Shown piece by piece: positions 16,810 to 25,081 of a stretch of DNA of 45,246 nt. Origin of the DNA: Bacillota bacterium (GTDB lineage: Bacteria; Bacillota_I; Bacilli_A; ML615J-28; CAG-698); the NCBI GenBank assembly GCA_023410025.1, contig JAEYQM010000037.1, positions 1 through 45,246 of the forward strand, given 5' to 3'. Position 1 is the first letter of the stretch. Every line of letters starts with the position of its first letter. The position numbers and the translations under genes were made by a program. The notes below the pieces were generated by a model that worked only from the letters and a program-made list of their open reading frames with translations, searched no databases and was not told where the DNA came from.

Positions 16810-17737
16810 AGATTTTTCTCCAATGGAGGAAGCTACATTAGTTGTAAGACTATCTGATGTACAAATTAAAAAAACTACAACAAATGCTGATTATGCAAGT
16901 ATGCTAGCATTTGATGGTACTGATCTTGCTGAAGCAAAAATTTGGAATTTTACTGATGAATTAAAAAGTAAACTTCAAAGTGGAGAAGTATATGTAGCTA
17001 CAGGGAGAATGAAAGAATATCAAGGGAAAATGCAATTTAATATTACTGATATTCGAGAAGTAACAAAAGAAGATGAAGTTGATTTAAGTTTATTCTATGA
17101 ATATGCTAAAATTAATGTTAAAGAATTACAAGATATAATTGAAGATTATATAAATAAAATTGATAACAAAATTTTAAGAGAAACAACTATTCAAATTATA
17201 AAGAAACATTATGTAAATTATTTCTATTATCCTGCAGCAGTAAATATGCATCATAATTATTATTCAGGATTAGCATATCATGTTTACTCAATGTTAACTT
17301 TATCAGATGCCTATTTAAAACTATATCCATTCTTAAATAGAAGTTTAGTTTATTCAGGAATTATTTTACATGATCTTGGTAAACTAATGGAATTAAGTGG
17401 ACCAAAGGGAACTGAGTATACAAAAGAAGGAAAATTATTAGGACATATTACAATTGGTGTAAATGAATTATTTAAAGTTGCTAATGAGTTGGGATATGAA
17501 AATACAGAAGAAATTACAAACTTAGCCCATATTATTATATCTCATCATGGACAACTAGAATATGGTTCACCAAAAGAACCACAAACACCCGAAGCTGCTT
17601 TAATCAACTTTGTTGATCATAGTGATTCAAGAATGGCAGCTATTGAAAAAGAAATCAATAAGGTTAAAAAGGGTGAATATACTTCTCCAGTCGTAGCATT
17701 TGATCGTAGAAGTTTCTATTTTCCTGATATCGATTAA
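16796..17737 (+). CDS. yhaM: 3'-5' exoribonuclease YhaM
   Basis: YhaM trims RNA 3' ends. The 313 residues have an N-terminal OB fold (about 10-95: VRLSDVQIKKTTTNADYASML) and an HD hydrolase domain with H192-D193 in LHDLGKL, plus SHHGQLEYGSPKEP and VDHSDSRM. Metal ligands look intact, so it should be active. The ATG lies inside the end of the preceding gene, indicating coupling to the pseudo-CCA transferase. In Bacillus yhaM neighbours prsA, and here a PrsA-like gene lies 330 bases downstream. Confidence 0.95.
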   Translation: MKKIKDFSPMEEATLVVRLSDVQIKKTTTNADYASMLAFDGTDLAEAKIWNFTDELKSKLQSGEVYVATGRMKEYQGKMQFNITDIREVTKEDEVDLSLFYEYAKINVKELQDIIEDYINKIDNKILRETTIQIIKKHYVNYFYYPAAVNMHHNYYSGLAYHVYSMLTLSDAYLKLYPFLNRSLVYSGIILHDLGKLMELSGPKGTEYTKEGKLLGHITIGVNELFKVANELGYENTEEITNLAHIIISHHGQLEYGSPKEPQTPEAALINFVDHSDSRMAAIEKEINKVKKGEYTSPVVAFDRRSFYFPDID

Positions 17738-17746
17738 GACTATTTT

Positions 17747-17776
17747 AAAAAATGATACCGTCTGGTATCATTTTTA
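17747..17776 (+). terminator. Terminator of yhaM operon
   Basis: A 12-bp stem (17748-17759 with 17764-17775) around GTCT, flanked by A and T runs; it may act in both directions, also ending yjcZ. Confidence 0.85.
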
Positions 17777-17814
17777 AGTTAATTTTAAGTGTAAAATTGT
17801 ATTATTTGAGTACA

Positions 17815-17922
17815 TTAGAATACCCAAGCGGCACCAATTATAACAAGAAGTATAAATAGGACAAGAATGAATGCGAAGTTATTTCCTCCACAACTATTTT
17901 TACATACTGGTTGTTGACACAT
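17815..17922 (-). CDS. YjcZ-family sporulation microprotein
   Basis: A 35-residue protein with a Cys-rich polar head (MCQQPVCKNSCGG) and a single hydrophobic helix with the family's FALIVVLFILLIIVGA pattern, here NFAFILVLFILLVIIGAAWVF in shape. The ATG at 17922 follows AGGAGGGG by seven bases, much better than upstream starts. YjcZ-type proteins are found in spore formers and are sporulation-associated. On the minus strand CATAATATA (17949-17941) resembles a mother-cell sigma-E/K -10 element (CATANNNTA). Confidence 0.82.
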   Translation of the reverse strand: MCQQPVCKNSCGGNNFAFILVLFILLVIIGAAWVF

Positions 17923-18000
17923 AATATCCCCTCCTAGTGGTATATTATGAATATTGGAAAATTTATCATTTGCTATAGCCCAAAAAAATATAAATTTTTG

Positions 18001-18029
18001 TTGTAAAAACGCTTTAAAAGTGGTATTAT
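18001..18029 (+). promoter_or_regulatory. Promoter of the PrsA-like gene
   Basis: TTGTAA (18001-18006), 17 bases, TATTAT (18024-18029) preceded by TGG. Confidence 0.5.
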
Positions 18030-18069
18030 AATAGTGTTGACAAAAATAGGAATTCAAGGAGTGAAAACA

Positions 18070-20643
18070 ATGAATTTAAAAGTACTTGGTAAACGCGTTT
18101 TACCTATTATAATTGTTTTAGCAATCGTTATTGTAGTAACAGTTACGTTGTCATTAATTTCAACAGATAAGAAAGCGCCTTCTATTACTAACGGCGATGA
18201 AACTTTCTTAACAATTGATGATGTTAAAGTTTCAAACAAAGCTGTATACAAGGACTTAAGATTCAATTATGGAATTAACACATTAATTACTATGATTGAT
18301 GAAGATTTGTTAAACGCAGTAAAAAATGAAAATGGTAAAGGCTTCTTTGAAGCAGTTACACAAGAAGAAATAGATAAAGCAATTGAAGATACTATATTCC
18401 CTAACGGAAGAAGCGGCGATGAAGTTGAAGACGCAGAAACTATTTCAGATTGGAAAAAAGCACAATACTCTTCAATAGGATTAAGAACTGATGAAGATAT
18501 TAACAATTACTTCCGTTTAGTTTTAGCTAAAAAAGCTTATACTAGATCTGTAATTGCTAATGATGATGAAGCAGTTACTGATTCAGCAATTTCTTCATAC
18601 TATGCAAGTAATTACAAAAAATCTTACTGGGTAGTTGTAGTAAAATACAGTACTTTAAAAGAAGCTGAAAATGCATTAAACCAAATCGGTATTAAAGCAA
18701 AAGATGTTACAGTTACTGAAAATTCAACAACTAAGACAGTTAAGAAATGGGTATGGGCTGAAACAGAGGTTGCATTAACTGAAGAAGAAATCAAACAAGC
18801 TCACATCGATTTATATAATAACACTGTTGCTTACCAAGCTCCAGGTTATCCTAATGCAAGTGATCCATCTAAGAACAAAGTATTAGGTGCAGATCAATAT
18901 AAGATTGAAAACGGAAAAATCGTATTTAATACAACATTAGATGAAAATGAAGACAGTCCTAAAAACTTATTCTACTATACAACAGATGAGTTAAATACAT
19001 TAAGCTCAAGTTTAACAACTGCAGTTAATGCATTATCTAACCTTTTAGTAGAAGGAACAGATTTAGATAAAACTTATTTAACTTCTGCAAGAAGTGCTGG
19101 TTCAAATTACTTCTATGCATTAAAATTAAATTATGTTGATTCAGCTGTTTTATATGAAGATGGCGAAGTTATTAATGAAACATTAAAGAACGAAATCGTT
19201 GAAAAAATCGTTGATTCTCTAGTTACTGATGCTAAGATTTCTTCAACAATGGCTGAATTAAGAAAAGAAAAAGGATTAAAAATCTATGATTCATTATTAG
19301 AAAACAATTATGTTTCTAGTTACGATTCAACATTCAAAAAGACTAAGAAATCAAGCAAAACATTAATCGCTACTGTAAACGGTAAAGATTATTCTGTTGA
19401 TGAATTATTTGATGAAATGGCTAATCTATATGGTGTATCTTCAAGCTATACTTTATACTTACGTCAAATGTTATTAAATAGTGAATACAATGATATTTAT
19501 GATGTTAATTCTAAAAAAGTATTAGATTCTGAAGAATGGCAAGATATTAAAGACCAAGTTGATTACTTAAAAACATCATTTGCAAATGGTTCATTTGGTG
19601 TTGATGCAAGCTATGGTTGGTTAAACTTCTTAAGAGACTACAACAATGTTGATAGCGAACAAGATTTATTAATTGATTTATTATATGATGAAGTATTTAC
19701 AAAATATTCAAAGACATTTACTGATACTACTGAAGAAATGTGGAATGAAGTTTATGTTCCTAACATGACTAAGATTAAAGATACATACTTATCAGCTACA
19801 GGTGTTCATTTACTAATTCACAAACAAGATAAAGATGGAAACATCGTTAAACCAGAAGAATGGACAGAATACGAAGTACAATTAGCTAAAGAATTATATG
19901 ATTTAGTATTAGCAGAATTAAAAACTCAAAGACCTGACAAGTATGCTTCATACTTAGAATCTACAGTAATTTCTGAATATAATAATGCACCACGCTTTAT
20001 TGCTGATGCTCCTCAAAAACTTGCTAACCAACCAGTATACTCTGAAGGTACAAGCTGGTATAACTTAGATGCAAATGATTACAAATATTCTAAATTTAAG
20101 AGTGCTGGATTATTAATTAAATATGAATCACTTACAACAACTACTGGTGTAATGGTTGAACCATTTGAAAATGCAGTAAGAAAGATTTGGAATGAATCTG
20201 AAGCAGCTAATATATATGGAGATTACAAAGTTATCTATGATAAGACTTATGATGACTACCTAGTTACTGAATTTGGTTACCATGTATATGTTAATTTAAC
20301 AACAACTAGAAGACCATATGTAACTGTAAGCTCTGTTGAAACAGTGGCTAACTTACCTGCAAGAGCTGACGTATTAGTATACGAAGGAAATCCAATTGAA
20401 TCTGAAGAAGATAGAGAATTAACTACTTTAGAAACAAAACAAGTAACTACATTCTACTCTCCAATCAGAACTGAAATTACAGGTACAACTTATAAGACAT
20501 TAAAGATTAGTCAAATGTTATTAGGAAAACTTTCTAAAGTAGAATTTGCTAAGGCTGATTTAAAACAAGTTTATGAAACTCTTCTAAACTACAATATTGA
20601 AACAGCTTATGAATCTTTAAAATATATTACAAAACCTGAATAA
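18070..20643 (+). CDS. Very large PrsA/SurA-like secreted foldase
   Basis: An 857-residue exported or membrane-anchored protein. The N-terminus is basic with one long hydrophobic helix (about 8-32) and no lipobox cysteine. A SurA-N-like region follows (GDETFLTIDDVKVSNKAVYKDL) and is partly repeated near residue 440 (LIATVNGKDYSVDELFDEM). The C-terminal part has parvulin-like features (ATGVHLLIHKQDK, then DYLVTEFGYHVYVNL). Parvulin foldases help secreted proteins fold outside the membrane. Bacillus PrsA is about 290 residues, so this one is three times larger. The yhaM neighbourhood supports PrsA kinship. Codon use is richer in G and C third positions than in its neighbours, suggesting high expression. 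AAGGAG precedes the ATG at 18070. Confidence 0.75.
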   Translation: MNLKVLGKRVLPIIIVLAIVIVVTVTLSLISTDKKAPSITNGDETFLTIDDVKVSNKAVYKDLRFNYGINTLITMIDEDLLNAVKNENGKGFFEAVTQEEIDKAIEDTIFPNGRSGDEVEDAETISDWKKAQYSSIGLRTDEDINNYFRLVLAKKAYTRSVIANDDEAVTDSAISSYYASNYKKSYWVVVVKYSTLKEAENALNQIGIKAKDVTVTENSTTKTVKKWVWAETEVALTEEEIKQAHIDLYNNTVAYQAPGYPNASDPSKNKVLGADQYKIENGKIVFNTTLDENEDSPKNLFYYTTDELNTLSSSLTTAVNALSNLLVEGTDLDKTYLTSARSAGSNYFYALKLNYVDSAVLYEDGEVINETLKNEIVEKIVDSLVTDAKISSTMAELRKEKGLKIYDSLLENNYVSSYDSTFKKTKKSSKTLIATVNGKDYSVDELFDEMANLYGVSSSYTLYLRQMLLNSEYNDIYDVNSKKVLDSEEWQDIKDQVDYLKTSFANGSFGVDASYGWLNFLRDYNNVDSEQDLLIDLLYDEVFTKYSKTFTDTTEEMWNEVYVPNMTKIKDTYLSATGVHLLIHKQDKDGNIVKPEEWTEYEVQLAKELYDLVLAELKTQRPDKYASYLESTVISEYNNAPRFIADAPQKLANQPVYSEGTSWYNLDANDYKYSKFKSAGLLIKYESLTTTTGVMVEPFENAVRKIWNESEAANIYGDYKVIYDKTYDDYLVTEFGYHVYVNLTTTRRPYVTVSSVETVANLPARADVLVYEGNPIESEEDRELTTLETKQVTTFYSPIRTEITGTTYKTLKISQMLLGKLSKVEFAKADLKQVYETLLNYNIETAYESLKYITKPE

Positions 20644-20651
20644 AAAGAAAT

Positions 20652-20684
20652 AAAATCATTATCCTAGTGGATAATGATTTTTTT
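20652..20684 (+). terminator. Terminator of the PrsA-like gene
   Basis: A 13-bp perfect stem (20652-20664 with 20669-20681), TAGT loop, T run. Confidence 0.92.
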
Positions 20685-20701
20685 AAAAATATATAGATTT
20701 C

Positions 20702-20730
20702 TTGATAAAAGGGGTATTTAAATGTATAAT
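20702..20730 (+). promoter_or_regulatory. Sigma-A promoter of walJ-rlmH-uvrB-mnmA-recD2
   Basis: TTGATA (20702-20707), 17 bases, TATAAT (20725-20730), 17 bases before the walJ start codon. Confidence 0.75.
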
Positions 20731-20747
20731 GTATATTAGGTGAATTT

Positions 20748-21530
20748 ATGAAATATTGTGTTATAGCAAGTGGGTCAAAAGGAAATATGACTTACATAGA
20801 AACAGAACAAACAAAATTATTAATTGATGCTGGAATTTCTTTAAAAGAAGCCAAAGCAAGATTAGATATAGATTATACAAATTTAGATGCAATCCTAATT
20901 ACCCATGCTCATGGCGATCATATTGGGGGTTTACTTAGCGTTGTGAAAGAAAGCAAGGCTAAGGTATATGTTACAAAAGAAACTTTTGGGGAAATTGCAA
21001 CAAAATATAAAGATAAAATCATTGGCATGAATGTTAGTTATATTGAACCTAATCAAACATTTAAGATTAATGATGTTAAGGTTTTTTCAATGCGTTTATC
21101 TCATGATACTAAAAGTTGTGTTGGCTTTGTCATAGTAGGGCCAAGTAGTAGTATGGGTTATGTTACCGATACAGGGTTCTTACCAATCCCTTATATTGAT
21201 ATTCTTAAAAAAGTTGATAGTTTAATTATTGAATCAAATCATGATATTGAACTATTAAATAAAAGTAATCGGCCATGGTATTTAAAAGAAAGAATACTAA
21301 GTGTTGAAGGACATATGTCTAATTATATATGTGGACAAGTCTTAAATACAATTGTTCAGAATAAAAAATTAAAAACAGTTGTTTTAGCCCATTTAAGTGA
21401 AGAAGTAAATACTGAAGAAATTGCATTAGAGACTGTAATTGGATCAATTACTTCTGATTATTTACCTAAAATATATATTGCAAAACAAAGGGTTGCTCTT
21501 GATTTTATTGAGGTGAACGGTGGAAATTAA
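20748..21530 (+). CDS. walJ: WalJ/YycJ metallo-beta-lactamase-fold hydrolase
   Basis: A 260-residue MBL-fold protein with the metal motif HAHGDH (53-58) and the N-terminal SGSKGNMTYI typical of YycJ. WalJ is associated with the WalRK wall-stress system and with 5'-3' nuclease activity in mismatch repair. Here walRK are absent, but the walJ-rlmH pairing matches the Bacillus yycJ-rlmH region. It ends overlapping rlmH. Confidence 0.93.
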   Translation: MKYCVIASGSKGNMTYIETEQTKLLIDAGISLKEAKARLDIDYTNLDAILITHAHGDHIGGLLSVVKESKAKVYVTKETFGEIATKYKDKIIGMNVSYIEPNQTFKINDVKVFSMRLSHDTKSCVGFVIVGPSSSMGYVTDTGFLPIPYIDILKKVDSLIIESNHDIELLNKSNRPWYLKERILSVEGHMSNYICGQVLNTIVQNKKLKTVVLAHLSEEVNTEEIALETVIGSITSDYLPKIYIAKQRVALDFIEVNGGN

Positions 21531-21978
21531 AATTATTTGCATTGGCAAATTAAAAGAAACATATTTAGTAGATGGTGTTAAAGAATATATTAAAAGATTA
21601 AACCCATTTACAAAAATTAGTATAATTGAACTTAAAGAATTTAATACTGATGTTTCAAGTAAAAATATTGAAGAAGAAGGAAAATTAATTTTAAGTCAAA
21701 TTAATGATGATTTTGTAATTACCTTAGAAATAGAAGGTAATAATATTAATAGTGTTGAACTTGCAAATATGATTAGTAAACATATATCATATAATTCCAA
21801 TGACATTTCTTTTGTAATCGGTGGATCTGATGGTTTAAGTACTGATGTAAAGAAAAGAAGTAATTATAAATTATCATTTGGAAAAATGACTTTTCCTCAT
21901 CAATTGATGAGACTAATTTTAGTTGAACAAATCTATCGTGCTTTTACGATTTTAAATAATAAAAGATATCATAAATAG
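21520..21978 (+). CDS. rlmH: 23S rRNA pseudouridine-1915 N3-methyltransferase RlmH
   Basis: A small SPOUT methyltransferase that modifies helix 69 of 23S rRNA. The 152 residues contain FVIGGSDGLS (SAM knot), the SFGKMTFPHQLMR segment and the C-terminal YHK. It starts with GTG at 21520 inside the end of walJ, with GAGGTG upstream. Confidence 0.96.
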   Translation: MEIKIICIGKLKETYLVDGVKEYIKRLNPFTKISIIELKEFNTDVSSKNIEEEGKLILSQINDDFVITLEIEGNNINSVELANMISKHISYNSNDISFVIGGSDGLSTDVKKRSNYKLSFGKMTFPHQLMRLILVEQIYRAFTILNNKRYHK

Positions 21979-21989
21979 GAGTAAAATGT

Positions 21990-23954
21990 ATGTTTAAATT
22001 ACATAGTAATTATAGTCCAACTGGTGATCAACCACAGGCTATAGAAAGATTAACTAAAAATGTTTTAAACAAAGTAAAGTATCAGACTTTATTAGGTGCA
22101 ACGGGTACAGGTAAGACTTATACAATTGCTAATGTAATTAAAAATACAAATAAAAACACGTTAATATTAGCTCATAATAAAACATTAGCTGGACAACTAT
22201 ATAGTGAATTAAAGAGTTTTTTTCCAGAAAATAGAGTTGAATATTTCATTTCTTATTATGATTATTATCAACCTGAAGCCTATGTTGCAAGTAAGGATTT
22301 ATATATTGAAAAAGATTCAAGCATTAATGATGATATTGATCAAATGCGTCATTCAGCTGTATCTAGTTTATTAACTGAAGAAAATGTTATTGTTGTAAGT
22401 TCAGTTAGTTGTATTTATGGTATTGGCGACCCTGAAGACTATAAGAATAAATTATTAGTTTTTAAAGTTGGTGATGTTTGGCCAAGAAAACAGTTATTTG
22501 AAAAGCTAGTTAGTATGCAGTACACTCGTCATGATATTGATTTTAAAAGAGGTACTTTTAGGGTTAGAGGCGATGTTATTGACATTATTCCAACTGGTGA
22601 AAAAGATGAAGCTATTAGACTTGAGTTTTTTGATGATGAAGTTGAAAAAATAAGAATTATTGATGTTTTGACTGGAAGAAGTATTTCTCAAAAAGAAATA
22701 GTAACATTATATCCTGCAACATTATTTGCTGTTAGCGATGAGAAATTACAAATTGCAATTGAGAGAATTAAACAGGAATTAGAAGAACAAGTTGCTTATT
22801 TTACATTGAACAATAAATTACTTGAAGCTCAAAGAATTGAACAAAGAACAAAATACGATATTGAAATGTTACAAGAGGTTGGTTATTGTAGTGGAATTGA
22901 GAATTATTCACGTCATATGAGTTTACGTGAAGAGGGTGAAACACCATATACACTGCTTGATTTCTTTAAAAAAGATTTCTTACTAGTAATTGATGAAAGT
23001 CATGTTACTATTCCCCAAGTTCGTGGTATGTATAATGGTGATAGATCAAGAAAAATGAATCTTGTTGAATATGGATTTAGATTACCATCTGCACTAGACA
23101 ATAGACCATTAAGATTTGAAGAATTTGAAGAGAAATGTGATCAAGTAATTTATGTTAGTGCCACTCCTACTGAATTTGAAAAAAGTAAATCAGCTGATAT
23201 TGTTGAACAAATCATTCGCCCAACGGGACTACTTGACCCTATTGTTGAAATTAGACCAACAGCTGGTCAAATTGATGATTTAGTAAGAGAAATACAAAAG
23301 AGAATTAAATTAAATGAAAGAGTATTAGTCTTAACATTAACTATCAAAATGAGTGAAGATTTAACTGCTTATTTAAAAGAACTAGATATTAAGGTTGCTT
23401 ATTTACATTCAGAGATAAAATCTTTAGAAAGAATGGAAATAATTAGGCAACTTCGTTTAGGGGTATATGATGTCTTAGTAGGGATTAACTTACTTCGTGA
23501 AGGATTAGATATTCCGGAAGTTTCATTAATTACTATTCTTGATGCTGATAAAGAAGGTTTCTTAAGAAGTGAAACTTCTTTAATCCAAATTATTGGTAGA
23601 GCAGCAAGAAACTCTAATGGACGTGTTATCATGTATGCTGATAATGATACAAAATCTATTACGCAAGCCGTATCAGAAACTTACAGGCGTCGTGCTATTC
23701 AAATGGAATATAATCAAAAACACAATATTATTCCAAAAACAATTAAGAAAGATATTAAAGATAGTATAGTTATAACTAAAGAAGAAGAAATAACAAGTTA
23801 TAATGTAAATGATTTATCAAAATTAAGTAAATTAGAAATTAAGGATTTAATTTCAAAATTAGAAAAAGATATGTCTGCTGCAGCTAAGCAGTTAAATTTT
23901 GAAGAAGCAATGAGTATAAGAGATATTATATTTGAACTTAAGGCATCATTGTAG
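21990..23954 (+). CDS. uvrB: Excinuclease ABC subunit B
   Basis: UvrB verifies DNA damage and loads UvrC. At 654 residues it is full length, with Walker A GATGTGKT (36-43), the beta-hairpin region YYDYYQPEAYV, helicase motifs (VSATPTEFE, RIIGRAARN-type LIQIIGRAARNSNG) and the C-terminal UVR domain (LEKDMSAAAKQLNFEEAMSI). uvrA is not adjacent, unlike in many Bacilli. It is followed by mnmA after eight bases. Confidence 0.97.
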   Translation: MFKLHSNYSPTGDQPQAIERLTKNVLNKVKYQTLLGATGTGKTYTIANVIKNTNKNTLILAHNKTLAGQLYSELKSFFPENRVEYFISYYDYYQPEAYVASKDLYIEKDSSINDDIDQMRHSAVSSLLTEENVIVVSSVSCIYGIGDPEDYKNKLLVFKVGDVWPRKQLFEKLVSMQYTRHDIDFKRGTFRVRGDVIDIIPTGEKDEAIRLEFFDDEVEKIRIIDVLTGRSISQKEIVTLYPATLFAVSDEKLQIAIERIKQELEEQVAYFTLNNKLLEAQRIEQRTKYDIEMLQEVGYCSGIENYSRHMSLREEGETPYTLLDFFKKDFLLVIDESHVTIPQVRGMYNGDRSRKMNLVEYGFRLPSALDNRPLRFEEFEEKCDQVIYVSATPTEFEKSKSADIVEQIIRPTGLLDPIVEIRPTAGQIDDLVREIQKRIKLNERVLVLTLTIKMSEDLTAYLKELDIKVAYLHSEIKSLERMEIIRQLRLGVYDVLVGINLLREGLDIPEVSLITILDADKEGFLRSETSLIQIIGRAARNSNGRVIMYADNDTKSITQAVSETYRRRAIQMEYNQKHNIIPKTIKKDIKDSIVITKEEEITSYNVNDLSKLSKLEIKDLISKLEKDMSAAAKQLNFEEAMSIRDIIFELKASL

Positions 23955-23962
23955 GAGGAAAT

Positions 23963-25081
23963 ATGAAAAAAGTTATTGTTGGACTTTCAGGGGGTGTAGA
24001 CTCTGCTGTTGCCGTTATTGAATTACTAAAACAAGGTTATGAAGTCGAAGCCATGTTTATGAGAAACTGGGACTCTTCAATTAATAACGATATATTAGGT
24101 AATCCAAACGACCCAAATGATGTTTGTCCACAAGAAAAAGACTATATGGATGCGGTTAGTGTTGCTGAAAAGTTAGGGGTAAAACTACACCGTGTTGACT
24201 TTGTAGAAGAATATTGGAACTATGTTTTCGAATATTTTCTTACTGAATATAAGAATAATCGTACACCAAATCCTGATATTCTATGTAATAAAGAAATTAA
24301 GTTTAAAGCATTTTTAAATAAAGCTATGGAATATGGTTGCGATTATATTGCAATGGGTCACTATGCTAGAATTAACCACACTGAAAATGGTTCGATTTTA
24401 TTAAGAGGTTTAGATGATAATAAGGATCAAACTTATTTCCTATCACAATTAAATAAAGAACAATTAAGTAAAGCATTATTCCCAATAGGACATTTAAATA
24501 AAAAAGATGTTAGGTTAATTGCAAAAGAATATAATCTAGATGTAGCAACTAAGAAAGACTCAACTGGTGTATGTTTTATTGGAGAAAGAAATTTCAAGGA
24601 ATTCTTAATGAATTACTTACCTGCTAAACCTGGATATATGAAGGATATGAATGGTAATATTGTTGGCCAACATGATGGAATTATGTATTATACTATTGGT
24701 CAAAGACATGGATTAGGTATTGGTGGGTCTGGGGATCCTTGGTTTGTTATTGGTAAAATTCCTAGTGAAAATGTATTATTAGTTGGCCAAGGTACTGATA
24801 ATGAATATTTATATTCGAATAGATGTATCGTAAGTCATGTGAATTGGTTAGGAGAACCTTTTGAAGGATTTAGAAATTGCACTGCAAAATTTAGATATCG
24901 TCAAAAAGATGTTAATGTGAAGATTCATTTTATTGATAAAGATATAATTGAAGTATTATATCCTGAAAAATCAAAAGCAGTTACTCCTGGTCAAGCATGT
25001 GTTTTTTATGATGGTGAAGTTGTCCTTGGCGGTTCAACCATTGATGAAGTATATATGGATGATGTCAAGAGGCTTTACTAA
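23963..25081 (+). CDS. mnmA: tRNA-specific 2-thiouridylase MnmA
   Basis: MnmA adds sulfur to U34 of tRNA(Lys/Glu/Gln). The 372 residues carry the PP-loop SGGVDS (9-14), the catalytic cysteine regions PDILCNKEIKF and GVCFIGERNF, and the C-terminal barrel. TAGGAGGAAAT precedes the ATG. It overlaps recD2 by one base (TAATG). The mnmA-recD2 pair is common in Bacillota. Confidence 0.97.
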   Translation: MKKVIVGLSGGVDSAVAVIELLKQGYEVEAMFMRNWDSSINNDILGNPNDPNDVCPQEKDYMDAVSVAEKLGVKLHRVDFVEEYWNYVFEYFLTEYKNNRTPNPDILCNKEIKFKAFLNKAMEYGCDYIAMGHYARINHTENGSILLRGLDDNKDQTYFLSQLNKEQLSKALFPIGHLNKKDVRLIAKEYNLDVATKKDSTGVCFIGERNFKEFLMNYLPAKPGYMKDMNGNIVGQHDGIMYYTIGQRHGLGIGGSGDPWFVIGKIPSENVLLVGQGTDNEYLYSNRCIVSHVNWLGEPFEGFRNCTAKFRYRQKDVNVKIHFIDKDIIEVLYPEKSKAVTPGQACVFYDGEVVLGGSTIDEVYMDDVKRLY

